Positions 39,852-47,147 of a stretch of DNA of 64,000 nucleotides are shown here, in pieces. Origin of the DNA: JACOVP01 sp964390715 (lineage in GTDB: Archaea; Nanobdellota; Nanobdellia; SCGC-AAA011-G17; UBA489); assembly GCA_964390715.1 (NCBI GenBank), contig CAYMIM010000013.1, positions 1 to 64,000 of the forward strand, written 5' to 3'. The notes beneath the pieces are model-generated. The model was not told where the DNA came from and did no database searches. It saw only the letters and a program-made list of their open reading frames with translations. Position 1 is the first letter of the stretch. Each line of letters begins with the position of its first letter. The position numbers and the translations under genes are program-made.

Positions 39852-41261
39852 ATGGCCTTTGAAATCTTTACTGCAATCCAAGAGTACTTAACAGTTATTC
39901 TGCTATTACTTGCCGCGGTAATCTGGTACAAAGTCAGAAAAGAACGTGATGTTACTGGAATCAGATCTTATCGTATTTTCAATGTCATCTTGTTGCTCGC
40001 GTTGCCATTTTTGCTCCGCGTCATAAAATTCATACCTGAAGATATCAACCGTATCTTGCAGGCGGCGTTATTTTTCTTGATTTTCTTTGCTTTGTTCATT
40101 ATTGCGACTCGTGAAAACAAGCGGATGCAGAGAGAAAGAACAAAAGAGCTCAAGGAATTGTTGTCTGAATCACAAAAGCATCCTATTCGTTATGAGTTCG
40201 CCCGTCGTATTGTCCTTCCTGAATTGCAAAAGCTGCGCAAAAAGGAAGAGGAAGCGAAAAAGCAGCAAACGTTATTTGATGTAAGATTGAAAGAAGTTGA
40301 GAAGCGTGAGGCAAAAATCAAGGAAGAGTTCGAAACAATAAAGAAAGAAAGAGAAAGCGTGAAGCAAGAAGAAGTGCGAAAGACACAATTGCAAAAGGAA
40401 AATGAGCAGAAAGAAAAAGAAATGAGGAAGAAAGAGGAAGAAATAGCTAAGCTCTTGGAAAAAACAAAAGATCGTGAGTCTCAATTAAAAGCTGCACAAG
40501 AAAAAATAGCCCAGCGTGAAGTGGAGTTGGAAAAGAAATATGAGGAAACAGGTAATAAGTTCAGAGCGAAGAAAACACAGGAATTAAACCAATTGCGCGC
40601 TGAATACAAGACTATAAAGAATCAAATGTATGATCGCATCAAGCGGCGCGAAGAGGAATTTAACCGCTTGGAAACAGATTTAGAACGCAGAGAACAAGAG
40701 CTTCGCGACAAGATCAAGCTGTATCAGAATATCGACAAGATAACTGAACAGAAGAACGCGGAGATGGATCGACGCCGTCAGGCGTTGCGCAAGATAGAAG
40801 AAAAAACTCTCCGTGAGGCGCAGCAAGTGCGTGAGGCGCAGCAGCAGCATGCTGAAGAGCGTCGCAAGTTACAGCAGGAAACAGAAGCGTTCAAAGATCA
40901 TGAAGATGAAGTCAATGAAGAAAAAGAAAAGAGTGACAAGAAAGTCGCGCGCGTAGAAAAAACGCTAACAGATGCGCAGCAAATTCGTGAAGAGGCTCGC
41001 CAGAAGGAGCAAGAAGTTGCTACTTGGAGGCAAGAGTTAGATGCTCGTCAGAAAGATATGGATCGTGAAGAGACACGTATTGCCAAAGAGCGTTCAGATC
41101 TCGGAAAACAGGAAATGGAGATAAGCAAGAAAGAAGGCGATTTGCTTATGGAAAAATCCGCGTTTGATGAGTTGAGAATAAGCGAAAAGAAGATGCGGCG
41201 CGAAGCCATGAAGGAAAAAATGCCAGAGAAGAAAGAGAATGGCATGGTGAAGAGGAAGTAA
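39852..41261 (+). CDS. Membrane-anchored coiled-coil protein
   Basis: 469 aa. Three N-terminal hydrophobic helices (about 8-25, 44-58 and 66-85) are followed by an almost unbroken coiled coil from about 95 to 455, rich in Glu, Lys, Arg and Gln, with KREAKIKEEFETIKKERES-type heptads. It ends in a basic tail. A TATA (ATTTATATAC, about 39797-39806) gives a leader of about 30 nt. The following membrane gene starts 1 nt after the stop. Possibly a cytoskeletal or envelope-spacing protein; the family is unknown. Confidence 0.8.
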   Translation: MAFEIFTAIQEYLTVILLLLAAVIWYKVRKERDVTGIRSYRIFNVILLLALPFLLRVIKFIPEDINRILQAALFFLIFFALFIIATRENKRMQRERTKELKELLSESQKHPIRYEFARRIVLPELQKLRKKEEEAKKQQTLFDVRLKEVEKREAKIKEEFETIKKERESVKQEEVRKTQLQKENEQKEKEMRKKEEEIAKLLEKTKDRESQLKAAQEKIAQREVELEKKYEETGNKFRAKKTQELNQLRAEYKTIKNQMYDRIKRREEEFNRLETDLERREQELRDKIKLYQNIDKITEQKNAEMDRRRQALRKIEEKTLREAQQVREAQQQHAEERRKLQQETEAFKDHEDEVNEEKEKSDKKVARVEKTLTDAQQIREEARQKEQEVATWRQELDARQKDMDREETRIAKERSDLGKQEMEISKKEGDLLMEKSAFDELRISEKKMRREAMKEKMPEKKENGMVKRK

Positions 41262-41262
41262 A

Positions 41263-41604
41263 ATGGTCTACGAAAATATTGCGACGATATTGAATGGAGC
41301 TGCTCTCCTGTTTACAATACTAACACTAGTTCTTACAGTAAAAAATCGTGAGTTTGAGCGCGGTGAGGTAGAGAATACAGTCAACGCGTTGTTATTCGGA
41401 TTTTTTATCATGATGATCATCATGGTCATTAGAGTCATAGAAAGTCTCAACGCGTGGAAGCCAGAGCTCTTGTCTGGAGTCACTGCTGAAGCCACAACGT
41501 ATGTAGGGTATTTGACACAGATTGAAACGCTCGCGCTTGCTCCATTATTGGCGGTATGTTGTCTAGTAGCGATGTTTTTAGCCAAAGATCTGCTCGAAAA
41601 ATAA
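41263..41604 (+). CDS. Small membrane protein paired with the coiled-coil protein
   Basis: 113 aa with three hydrophobic segments (about 10-26, 44-62, 90-110) and no recognisable motif. The topology resembles the N-terminal membrane part of the preceding protein. A spacing of 1 nt after the upstream stop and 3 nt before the next ATG makes co-translation likely. It probably partners the coiled-coil protein in the membrane. Confidence 0.75.
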   Translation: MVYENIATILNGAALLFTILTLVLTVKNREFERGEVENTVNALLFGFFIMMIIMVIRVIESLNAWKPELLSGVTAEATTYVGYLTQIETLALAPLLAVCCLVAMFLAKDLLEK

Positions 41605-41607
41605 GCA

Positions 41608-42171
41608 ATGAAGCAGTCAACAGGAGATGTTCTTAATAGAATTGATATATGGCATTACAATCTCTTTAGAAAACATTATAATAAAGAAGTAGAAAAAGAG
41701 GCAATAAAGGTTGCTAGAGATGCTTTAATAGAGAAAGGTTTAGAAAAAAAAGTAGTAGACCAACATATGAGTATTCTCTCACGAGTGACTATAACAAAAC
41801 TTGCAGAAACTTATTTTTTAAATAGATATTACCAATTAGAGGGGTTCGCCAATAGAGACAATCAAGATCAAGAAATAACAACAAGAGCTCAATCAGCATT
41901 TAAAAAACTAGAGGGGTTTGTTGATGCGGTAGAAAAGAGAGGAGGTAAAAAATCTGTAGAAAAGCTAACTGAAGAGGAAATAAAAGAAGCTTTTCAAAAA
42001 ACATTTAGGACTTGGAAAGGATTTGTTAAATTTAGGGAGAAAGTTATAGAGATAGAAAGTAGAGAATTGTATGACCATATGTCAGTTTTAGCATTTGGAG
42101 AAAGATTTCTAATAAGTCTATATGTTGTAAAAAAAACACTTCACTGTATTTATAAAAAGTTCCCAGACTAG
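41608..42171 (+). CDS. Hypothetical protein, 187 aa
   Basis: Almost entirely helical, Lys/Glu-rich, without membrane segments or Cys except one near the end. Clearly more AT-rich than the two genes before it, with AAA/ATA-biased codons, suggesting later arrival in the operon. It starts 3 nt after the small membrane gene. No family is recognised; the helical layout recalls toxin-antitoxin or HEPN-type folds without the motif. Confidence 0.65.
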   Translation: MKQSTGDVLNRIDIWHYNLFRKHYNKEVEKEAIKVARDALIEKGLEKKVVDQHMSILSRVTITKLAETYFLNRYYQLEGFANRDNQDQEITTRAQSAFKKLEGFVDAVEKRGGKKSVEKLTEEEIKEAFQKTFRTWKGFVKFREKVIEIESRELYDHMSVLAFGERFLISLYVVKKTLHCIYKKFPD

Positions 42172-42242
42172 CAGAGTAAAAACAAGCGGAAGGTTTATAA
42201 ATCACCATAAGTTAGAAAAGGTATATTTCTGGTGACAATTTC

Positions 42243-42887
42243 ATGACACAAATGGAAGATATGGTAAAGAAAGGGACGACAACAGTCGGTATAGTATGCA
42301 AAGATGGCATTGTTCTAGCCGCGGATAAGCGGGCGACTGGCGGAAATATCATTATGGATAAGCATGTGGAAAAAGTAATTCCTATTACAGACAATGTCGC
42401 GATAACAACAGCGGGCCTTGTTTCTGATATCCAGCTCATCACAAAAGTCATTAAAGCGGAATTAAATCTCAAAAAAATGAGAACAGGTAAGGAGCCTTTA
42501 GTGAAAGAGGTTGCAAGTTTACTTGGTGTCATTGTCTACAATAACATTCGTAAGTTCAGCACTATTCCAGGAATTGTAGGATTCAACTTGGGTGGTGTGG
42601 ATAAAGAAGGATTCCACTTGTATAATATTGGAGTCGACGGCTCATTGATGAAATATGAGGATTATAGTGTAAATGGATCAGGAATGGTTTTCGCTTATGG
42701 TGTCTTAGACACGCTCTACAAAAAAGATATGATGATAGGTGACGGAGTGAAGCTGGCGATAAAAACTATTAATGCTGCCATTCAGCGTGACACTGCTAGC
42801 GGCGATGGTATTGACATCATTGCTATCACAAAAGCTGGTGTAAAAAAAGTATTTAGTCAGAAAATAAATACCGTTATAGATGCGTAG
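42243..42887 (+). CDS. psmB: 20S proteasome beta subunit
   Basis: 214 aa. A short propeptide of 11 residues is cut before Thr12 (KKG|TTTVGIV). Catalytic partners Asp28 and Lys44 match Asp17 and Lys33 of the mature enzyme. GSGMVFAYGVLD and SGDGIDIIAI are conserved. A TATA (GTTTATAAAT, about 42194) plus GGTGA 7 nt before the ATG give a leader of about 20 nt. Together with PsmA at 9.0 kb it forms one simple proteasome; no ATPase is in the window. Confidence 0.96.
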   Translation: MTQMEDMVKKGTTTVGIVCKDGIVLAADKRATGGNIIMDKHVEKVIPITDNVAITTAGLVSDIQLITKVIKAELNLKKMRTGKEPLVKEVASLLGVIVYNNIRKFSTIPGIVGFNLGGVDKEGFHLYNIGVDGSLMKYEDYSVNGSGMVFAYGVLDTLYKKDMMIGDGVKLAIKTINAAIQRDTASGDGIDIIAITKAGVKKVFSQKINTVIDA

Positions 42888-42955
42888 AGAGATACAAGCT
42901 TCTCAAAAGAATTAGTTGATTGAAAGAGAGTGTAAAAAGAATTTAGAGTTATACT

Positions 42956-44860
42956 ATGGCCTCAATTATTGATGAAATCTTAAAGCACCTTCCAGAAAAC
43001 GCGCAGATTAGTGAAACGATTTTCGAGGGAGCTAATATTATCTTGTACACCAAGAGTAGAGACTTCTTCATTAATCATCATGACGCGATCAGGAATATTG
43101 TCAGCATCATCAAGAAGCGTGTTGAGCTCCGTCCAGATGCTTCTATCACTGTCGATCCAGAGAAAGCTGAGGCGATCATCAAGAAGATTATTCCAGAAGA
43201 CGCGGGCATTGTGAAGATCATTTTCGACATTCCACGATCCATTGTTATCATCGACGCTGAGCGTCCGGGCGTAGTCATAGGCAAGCAAGGAGAGTTGTTA
43301 CGGGAGATCAAGCAGCAAGTCTATTGGGTTCCTTTGATTCGCAGAACACCCGCTTTGCGATCACAGATCATTGAGAACATTCATCAGGTCTTGTATGAGA
43401 ACAATGACTATAGAAAGAAATTCCTCGACAAGGTAGGCCATCGTATTTATGACGGTTGGCTAAGAGGAGAGAAAAAACAGGAATGGATCCGTATAACAGT
43501 TTTAGGCGCTGGTCGTCATGTCGGTCGCTCCTGTATGTTTCTCCAAACTCCAGAATCAAGAATTTTATTAGACTGTGGAGTCAATGTCGCGGCTTCAGAG
43601 CAGGACGCCTATCCGCAATTAGACACGCCAGAATTCCGTATGGAAGAATTAGACGCTGTCATTCTCGCGCATTCACACATTGATCATGGCGGTTTCATTC
43701 CTTACTTGTATAAGATGGGGTATCGTGGTCCAGTCTATGCTACTGCTCCAACAAGAGATGTCATCGCTTTACTCACGTTAGATTACATTGGTGTCGCGTT
43801 CAAGCAGGCGAAAAAAGCGCTCTACGCGGCGACAGACATTCGTGAGATGGTCAAGCATACTATTTGTTTAGACTATGGTGAAGTGACTGATATTACGCCG
43901 GATATTCGTCTCACCTTTTACAACGCGGGTCACATTTTGGGAAGTTCCATGGTCCACTTGCACATCGGCAATGGGCTGCATAATTTATTGTACACAAGTG
44001 ATTTCAAGTACACGCGCACAGCGTTATTGGAAGCCGCTGAATCAAGATTCCCTCGTTTGGAAACCGTCATTATGGAAAGTACCTATGGCGCGAAAACTGA
44101 TGTGTTGAATCCAAGAAAAGAAGCGGAAGACGCGTTGCTCGAGGCGGCAAGACAAACCATCGATCGTGGCGGAAAAGTGCTCATTCCTGTCTTGGGAGTT
44201 GGTCGCGCGCAGGAGATTATGCTCATCCTCGAAGAAGCTGTGCGTACGGGAAAATTAATGAAAGTGCCTATTTATGTGCACGGTATGGTATGGGACGTGA
44301 CTGCTATTCACACTGCCTATCCAGATTTCCTCAATCGCAATATCAGAAAAGCGATCTTCCATAAAGATGAGAATCCATTCTTGTCAGACATCTTCAAGCG
44401 TGTTGGTTCAAGAAAAGAGCAGGATCAAGTAGTCAATGAAGAAGGTCCATGTATTATTTTAGCTACTGCGGGTTTCCTCAACGCGGGAGCGTCTCTAGAA
44501 TACTTCAAGTTGCTCGCGAATAATCCAAAAAATACTCTCATTTTCGTTTCCTATCAATATGAAGGAAGTGTGGGTCGCAAAGTACAGGCGGGAGATCGCG
44601 AAGTGCAATTGCCCAATACAGGGGAACGTCCAGAAACAGTCAAAGTCAACATGGTTGTCAAGTCCATTAGCTCTTTAACCGGTCACGCTGGTCGTAATGA
44701 ATTGATGCGTTTCGTCCATGATCTGTCACCTCGTCCAAAAAAGATCATTATCAACCACGGAGAAGCGAGCAAATGCTTGGATTTGGCTTCATCCCTCTAC
44801 AAGCTATCGCACATCGAAACCATTGCTCCAAGAAATCTCGATTCTATTAGATTGTTGTAA
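42956..44860 (+). CDS. cpsf1: aCPSF1 (KH/beta-CASP ribonuclease, termination factor)
   Basis: 634 aa. Two KH-type segments at residues about 1-145 (GVVIGKQGELLREI near 104), then a metallo-beta-lactamase domain with HSHIDHGG (His239, His241, Asp243, His244). The beta-CASP domain follows, with VLIPVLGVGRAQEIMLIL and a C-terminal HGE/HAGRNEL region. The archaeal family cleaves at U-rich 3' ends and drives transcription termination genome-wide. T-rich stops in this window are the expected targets. Length is normal. Confidence 0.95.
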   Translation: MASIIDEILKHLPENAQISETIFEGANIILYTKSRDFFINHHDAIRNIVSIIKKRVELRPDASITVDPEKAEAIIKKIIPEDAGIVKIIFDIPRSIVIIDAERPGVVIGKQGELLREIKQQVYWVPLIRRTPALRSQIIENIHQVLYENNDYRKKFLDKVGHRIYDGWLRGEKKQEWIRITVLGAGRHVGRSCMFLQTPESRILLDCGVNVAASEQDAYPQLDTPEFRMEELDAVILAHSHIDHGGFIPYLYKMGYRGPVYATAPTRDVIALLTLDYIGVAFKQAKKALYAATDIREMVKHTICLDYGEVTDITPDIRLTFYNAGHILGSSMVHLHIGNGLHNLLYTSDFKYTRTALLEAAESRFPRLETVIMESTYGAKTDVLNPRKEAEDALLEAARQTIDRGGKVLIPVLGVGRAQEIMLILEEAVRTGKLMKVPIYVHGMVWDVTAIHTAYPDFLNRNIRKAIFHKDENPFLSDIFKRVGSRKEQDQVVNEEGPCIILATAGFLNAGASLEYFKLLANNPKNTLIFVSYQYEGSVGRKVQAGDREVQLPNTGERPETVKVNMVVKSISSLTGHAGRNELMRFVHDLSPRPKKIIINHGEASKCLDLASSLYKLSHIETIAPRNLDSIRLL

Positions 44861-44863
44861 GAA

Positions 44864-44920
44864 TTCCGAAAAAAGAGTAAATTTTCCGAAATTCAGTGTT
44901 TTTCCGAAAAGTTTATAAAA
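44864..44920 (+). promoter_or_regulatory. vapBC promoter with three TTCCGAA repeats
   Basis: TTCCGAA occurs at 44864-44870, 44884-44890 and 44902-44908, 20 and 18 nt apart and so roughly on one helix face. The TATA TTTATAAAA (44912-44920) follows directly and is about 25 nt before the ATG at 44942. The third repeat covers the BRE position. Likely binding sites for the AbrB-domain antitoxin. Confidence 0.6.
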
Positions 44921-44941
44921 CTTAAAAAACTAAGAATAGTG

Positions 44942-45214
44942 ATGGAACAAGTATACACATTCATGACTGATAAGGTAAAGCTAGGAAATAAAGGGCAACT
45001 AACCATACCTAAAAAGATTCGTGATGAAAGTAATTATAAGAAGAATGATACATTTATTCTAAAGCGTATGCCGAGTGGTACAATGACGCTAGAGAAACAA
45101 CAAAAGAGCGATCCTTACGATATGATGTTCAAGGCGATCGCGATGGCTCCTAAATTTAATGCGGACAAGGCGTGGGAAGAAGTAAGAGCGGAACGAAAGC
45201 GTGAAAGGTCATGA
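44942..45214 (+). CDS. vapB: AbrB-domain antitoxin VapB
   Basis: 90 aa. Residues 10-50 are a SpoVT/AbrB domain (VKLGNKGQLTIPKKIRDES), and the tail (SDPYDMMFKAI then ADKAWEEVRAERKRER) is the toxin-binding part. The ATG at 44942 is used; a GTG directly upstream is in frame. It overlaps vapC by 4 nt. Operator-like repeats sit before the promoter. Confidence 0.85.
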   Translation: MEQVYTFMTDKVKLGNKGQLTIPKKIRDESNYKKNDTFILKRMPSGTMTLEKQQKSDPYDMMFKAIAMAPKFNADKAWEEVRAERKRERS

Positions 45215-45612
45215 AATATTGCGCGGATACGTGGTTTATTCTAAAAGTATTTGAAAAAGACCAGCAAGGAGCGCAGATTATAGAGGATACAAAATTAGGA
45301 AAAGCGAGGATAATAATACCTATCAGCACATTCGCGGAAGCGACAAAAAAACTAATGCAAGGGGGCGTTCCATACAGTGTAATCGAATTATTTTTTCAAG
45401 GAGTTGAAAGCTCAGAAAAAGTAACATTAATTAGTCTAGAAAAAGATATCGCTCTCGAAGCGGCGAAAATTGCGTTAAGCTATAATATAGCGATGCTGGA
45501 CGCGTTTGTAGCCGCGACAGCGAAAACAATGGGCTGTGAGTACGTTCTCACTAAAGATACGGATTTTAAGCCATTGATAAAAGGAAATTATCTAAAAGTA
45601 AAATCTTGGTAA
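45211..45612 (+). CDS. vapC: PIN-domain toxin VapC
   Basis: 133 aa. PIN active-site acids: Asp6 (CADTWFIL), a Glu in STFAEATKKL, Asp in MLDAFVAATAK, and Asp in LTKDTDF. Predicted endoribonuclease that acts on tRNA or rRNA in studied relatives. ATGA overlap with vapB gives coupled synthesis. It is followed by the remains of a second vapB. Confidence 0.87.
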   Translation: MKYCADTWFILKVFEKDQQGAQIIEDTKLGKARIIIPISTFAEATKKLMQGGVPYSVIELFFQGVESSEKVTLISLEKDIALEAAKIALSYNIAMLDAFVAATAKTMGCEYVLTKDTDFKPLIKGNYLKVKSW

Positions 45613-45629
45613 GAGTTGATTACAAGAAC

Positions 45630-45764
45630 ATGATGATGCGAGAAAAACAAAAAATAAAGACGCCTGAAGACAGACTGATAGAGATAGTAAAAAAAGTCCC
45701 TCACTTTGGTTGGAAACAGGCGTGGAAAGAAGTGAAAGCGGAAAGGAAATGTGAAATATCTTGA
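45630..45764 (+). pseudogene. Remnant of a second vapB antitoxin gene
   Basis: 44 codons from an ATG-ATG-ATG run. The product aligns with the VapB tail: EDRLIEIVKKVPHFGWKQAWKEVKAERK beside DPYDMMFKAIAMAPKFNADKAWEEVRAERK (positions 12-39 of the remnant; compare by residue). The AbrB DNA-binding half is missing. Immediately after, GTGAAATAT at 45751 resembles the vapC start (ATGAAATAT) but the frame then degenerates. The pattern is a truncated tandem duplicate of vapBC. It might still make an antitoxin tail that binds toxin. Confidence 0.6.
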
Positions 45765-45836
45765 AGTTTTATTGATATTACTATTAAGTAGGAACAAAAA
45801 GAAAGATTTATATAGGACCTTTTTCCCAGAGAAGAT

Positions 45837-46331
45837 ATGAAAACCTATGGCTTTATGATGGTCTTCTTGCTGGGTATGATAATAGGAGTTCTTTTCCTTG
45901 CGTATGTGCCTCAAGATAAGCTCGAAATTCCTCTGTCAAAAGAAGTTCGAGAAACACCTATTCAAGCGCCTAAAGATCGTATCCAAGATGAGAGTATCCA
46001 GGTCTTCAACGACAAGGTCGTTATTGATCTCAAAGATTTGAACGGGAGAAAAGTATCTTGGTCATCTTATGCGGACACAGAATCCATGGTGCCAACTTTA
46101 GATCAGGGATGTAATGGGTTGGAATTTGTTCCTGCTTCACAAAAAGATCTCCATGAGGGTGACATGGTCGCTTTCGAGAAAAACAAAAGGATGATTATCC
46201 ATCGAATTCAAAAAATGGGTCAAGATCAAGAAGGATGGTTCGCCATTACGAAAGGAGACAACAACCAGTATAATGATGGCAAGGTCCGCTGGTCAGAAAT
46301 AAAATATGTGACCTTCGGCATTATCTGTTAA
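45837..46331 (+). CDS. Signal-peptidase-I-like (S26) membrane protein
   Basis: 164 aa. One N-terminal transmembrane helix (about 5-24). The catalytic domain has the Ser83 box (TESMVPTLD, residues 81-89), His122 in the IIHRI strand where archaeal/ER-type signal peptidases carry His instead of Lys, and the TKGDNN block (138-143) with Asp147 nearby. It is short and lacks a large insert. It could process secreted proteins or pilin-island substrates. A TATA (TTTATATA, 45807-45814) is 26 nt upstream of the ATG. Its stop overlaps the next convergent gene by 4 nt. Confidence 0.8.
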   Translation: MKTYGFMMVFLLGMIIGVLFLAYVPQDKLEIPLSKEVRETPIQAPKDRIQDESIQVFNDKVVIDLKDLNGRKVSWSSYADTESMVPTLDQGCNGLEFVPASQKDLHEGDMVAFEKNKRMIIHRIQKMGQDQEGWFAITKGDNNQYNDGKVRWSEIKYVTFGIIC

Positions 46332-46603
46332 AGCTTGGATAATTTTTTCTCTTGATATTCATGCAGGCATTCTTGTGAGCAGAACTTTAAAGTTTCATCA
46401 TCAAATTCTTCCTCTACAGCGGAGTCTTCAATCATCTTTTTGCATTGAGCGCATTTGATAACAACTTCACTTTCATTATAGCCTTTCATGAAGCCTTCAT
46501 CTACATCATCTAATTCATCTTCATCTTCTAGAAGTTCTTCTGGATCAGAATAGACATCATCATCTTTCTCATCTACTCCAATAGTATCATCGTCCTCTCC
46601 CAT
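46328..46603 (-). CDS. Acidic FMxGY protein fused to a zinc finger
   Basis: 91 aa from the ATG at 46603, 26 nt after a minus-strand TATA (CTTAAATAG). Residues 1-36 are almost all Asp/Glu, GFMKGY follows at 37-42, then a zinc site with Cys51-x2-Cys54 and Cys75-x3-Cys79 (FCSQEC, TRASH/MYM style). It matches the acidic protein at 31593-31769 in the acidic stretch and FMxGY. Function unknown; the acidic region could mimic nucleic acid or bind ribosomal proteins. Confidence 0.7.
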   Translation of the reverse strand: MGEDDDTIGVDEKDDDVYSDPEELLEDEDELDDVDEGFMKGYNESEVVIKCAQCKKMIEDSAVEEEFDDETLKFCSQECLHEYQEKKLSKL

Positions 46604-46681
46604 AAGCAAATCGCCAGAAAAATCCTATTTAAGCTTATCGTTGCTGTAAGCGTTGTTTCTGAAAAGAGACATTAAGGGACA

Positions 46682-47140
46682 TTAACACGTCATGGTGTCA
46701 AAGGAAGTCTGGATAGTGTCACGATGACTCTTATAAGTGGAAGAAATGCAGGAAAAATCAGCTAAATAAGTATAGCCAGAAGGGCAGCTCAAGATACGCG
46801 CGTCTCCCACTCGCTCATCAAGAATAGTGTAGTGCGCAGTCACAAATGATTCTAAGACTGTGTAGTCTCCAAGTGCCATGGGATCGCTAGAGCGAAGAGA
46901 AGCGAAGAAGGATTGCGCGGCTTGCAAATAAGTTTGTGTGGAAATAGTCAGGTTGAAGGCGCAAGATTTATCCGCAAAAAAAATTCCAGTTGGTTTTCCA
47001 GCGACATTGGTAGTCATCTGCTCTTCACCCATATCAGGGACATCTAGGGAAAAAGTGTAGTGACGAAGATGAACAGAAGGAGTGCATCCGCTTAAAAAAA
47101 GAGTGAAGAAGAGAATAAGAAAGAAATAATAGTTAGGCAT
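46682..47140 (-). CDS. Putative lipoprotein of the pilin-like operon
   Basis: 152 aa with a clear lipobox (LFLSGC, Cys19). The mature domain has four more Cys and no known motif. It starts 7 nt after the Cys-rich pilin-like gene stop, so the two are cotranscribed. It may anchor or assist that surface protein. Confidence 0.7.
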   Translation of the reverse strand: MPNYYFFLILFFTLFLSGCTPSVHLRHYTFSLDVPDMGEEQMTTNVAGKPTGIFFADKSCAFNLTISTQTYLQAAQSFFASLRSSDPMALGDYTVLESFVTAHYTILDERVGDARILSCPSGYTYLADFSCISSTYKSHRDTIQTSFDTMTC

Positions 47141-47147
47141 GGCGCGA

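Noticed and set aside
45751..45790. Functional second vapC
   Set aside because: Only the first few codons resemble vapC; no PIN acids follow before the next promoter.
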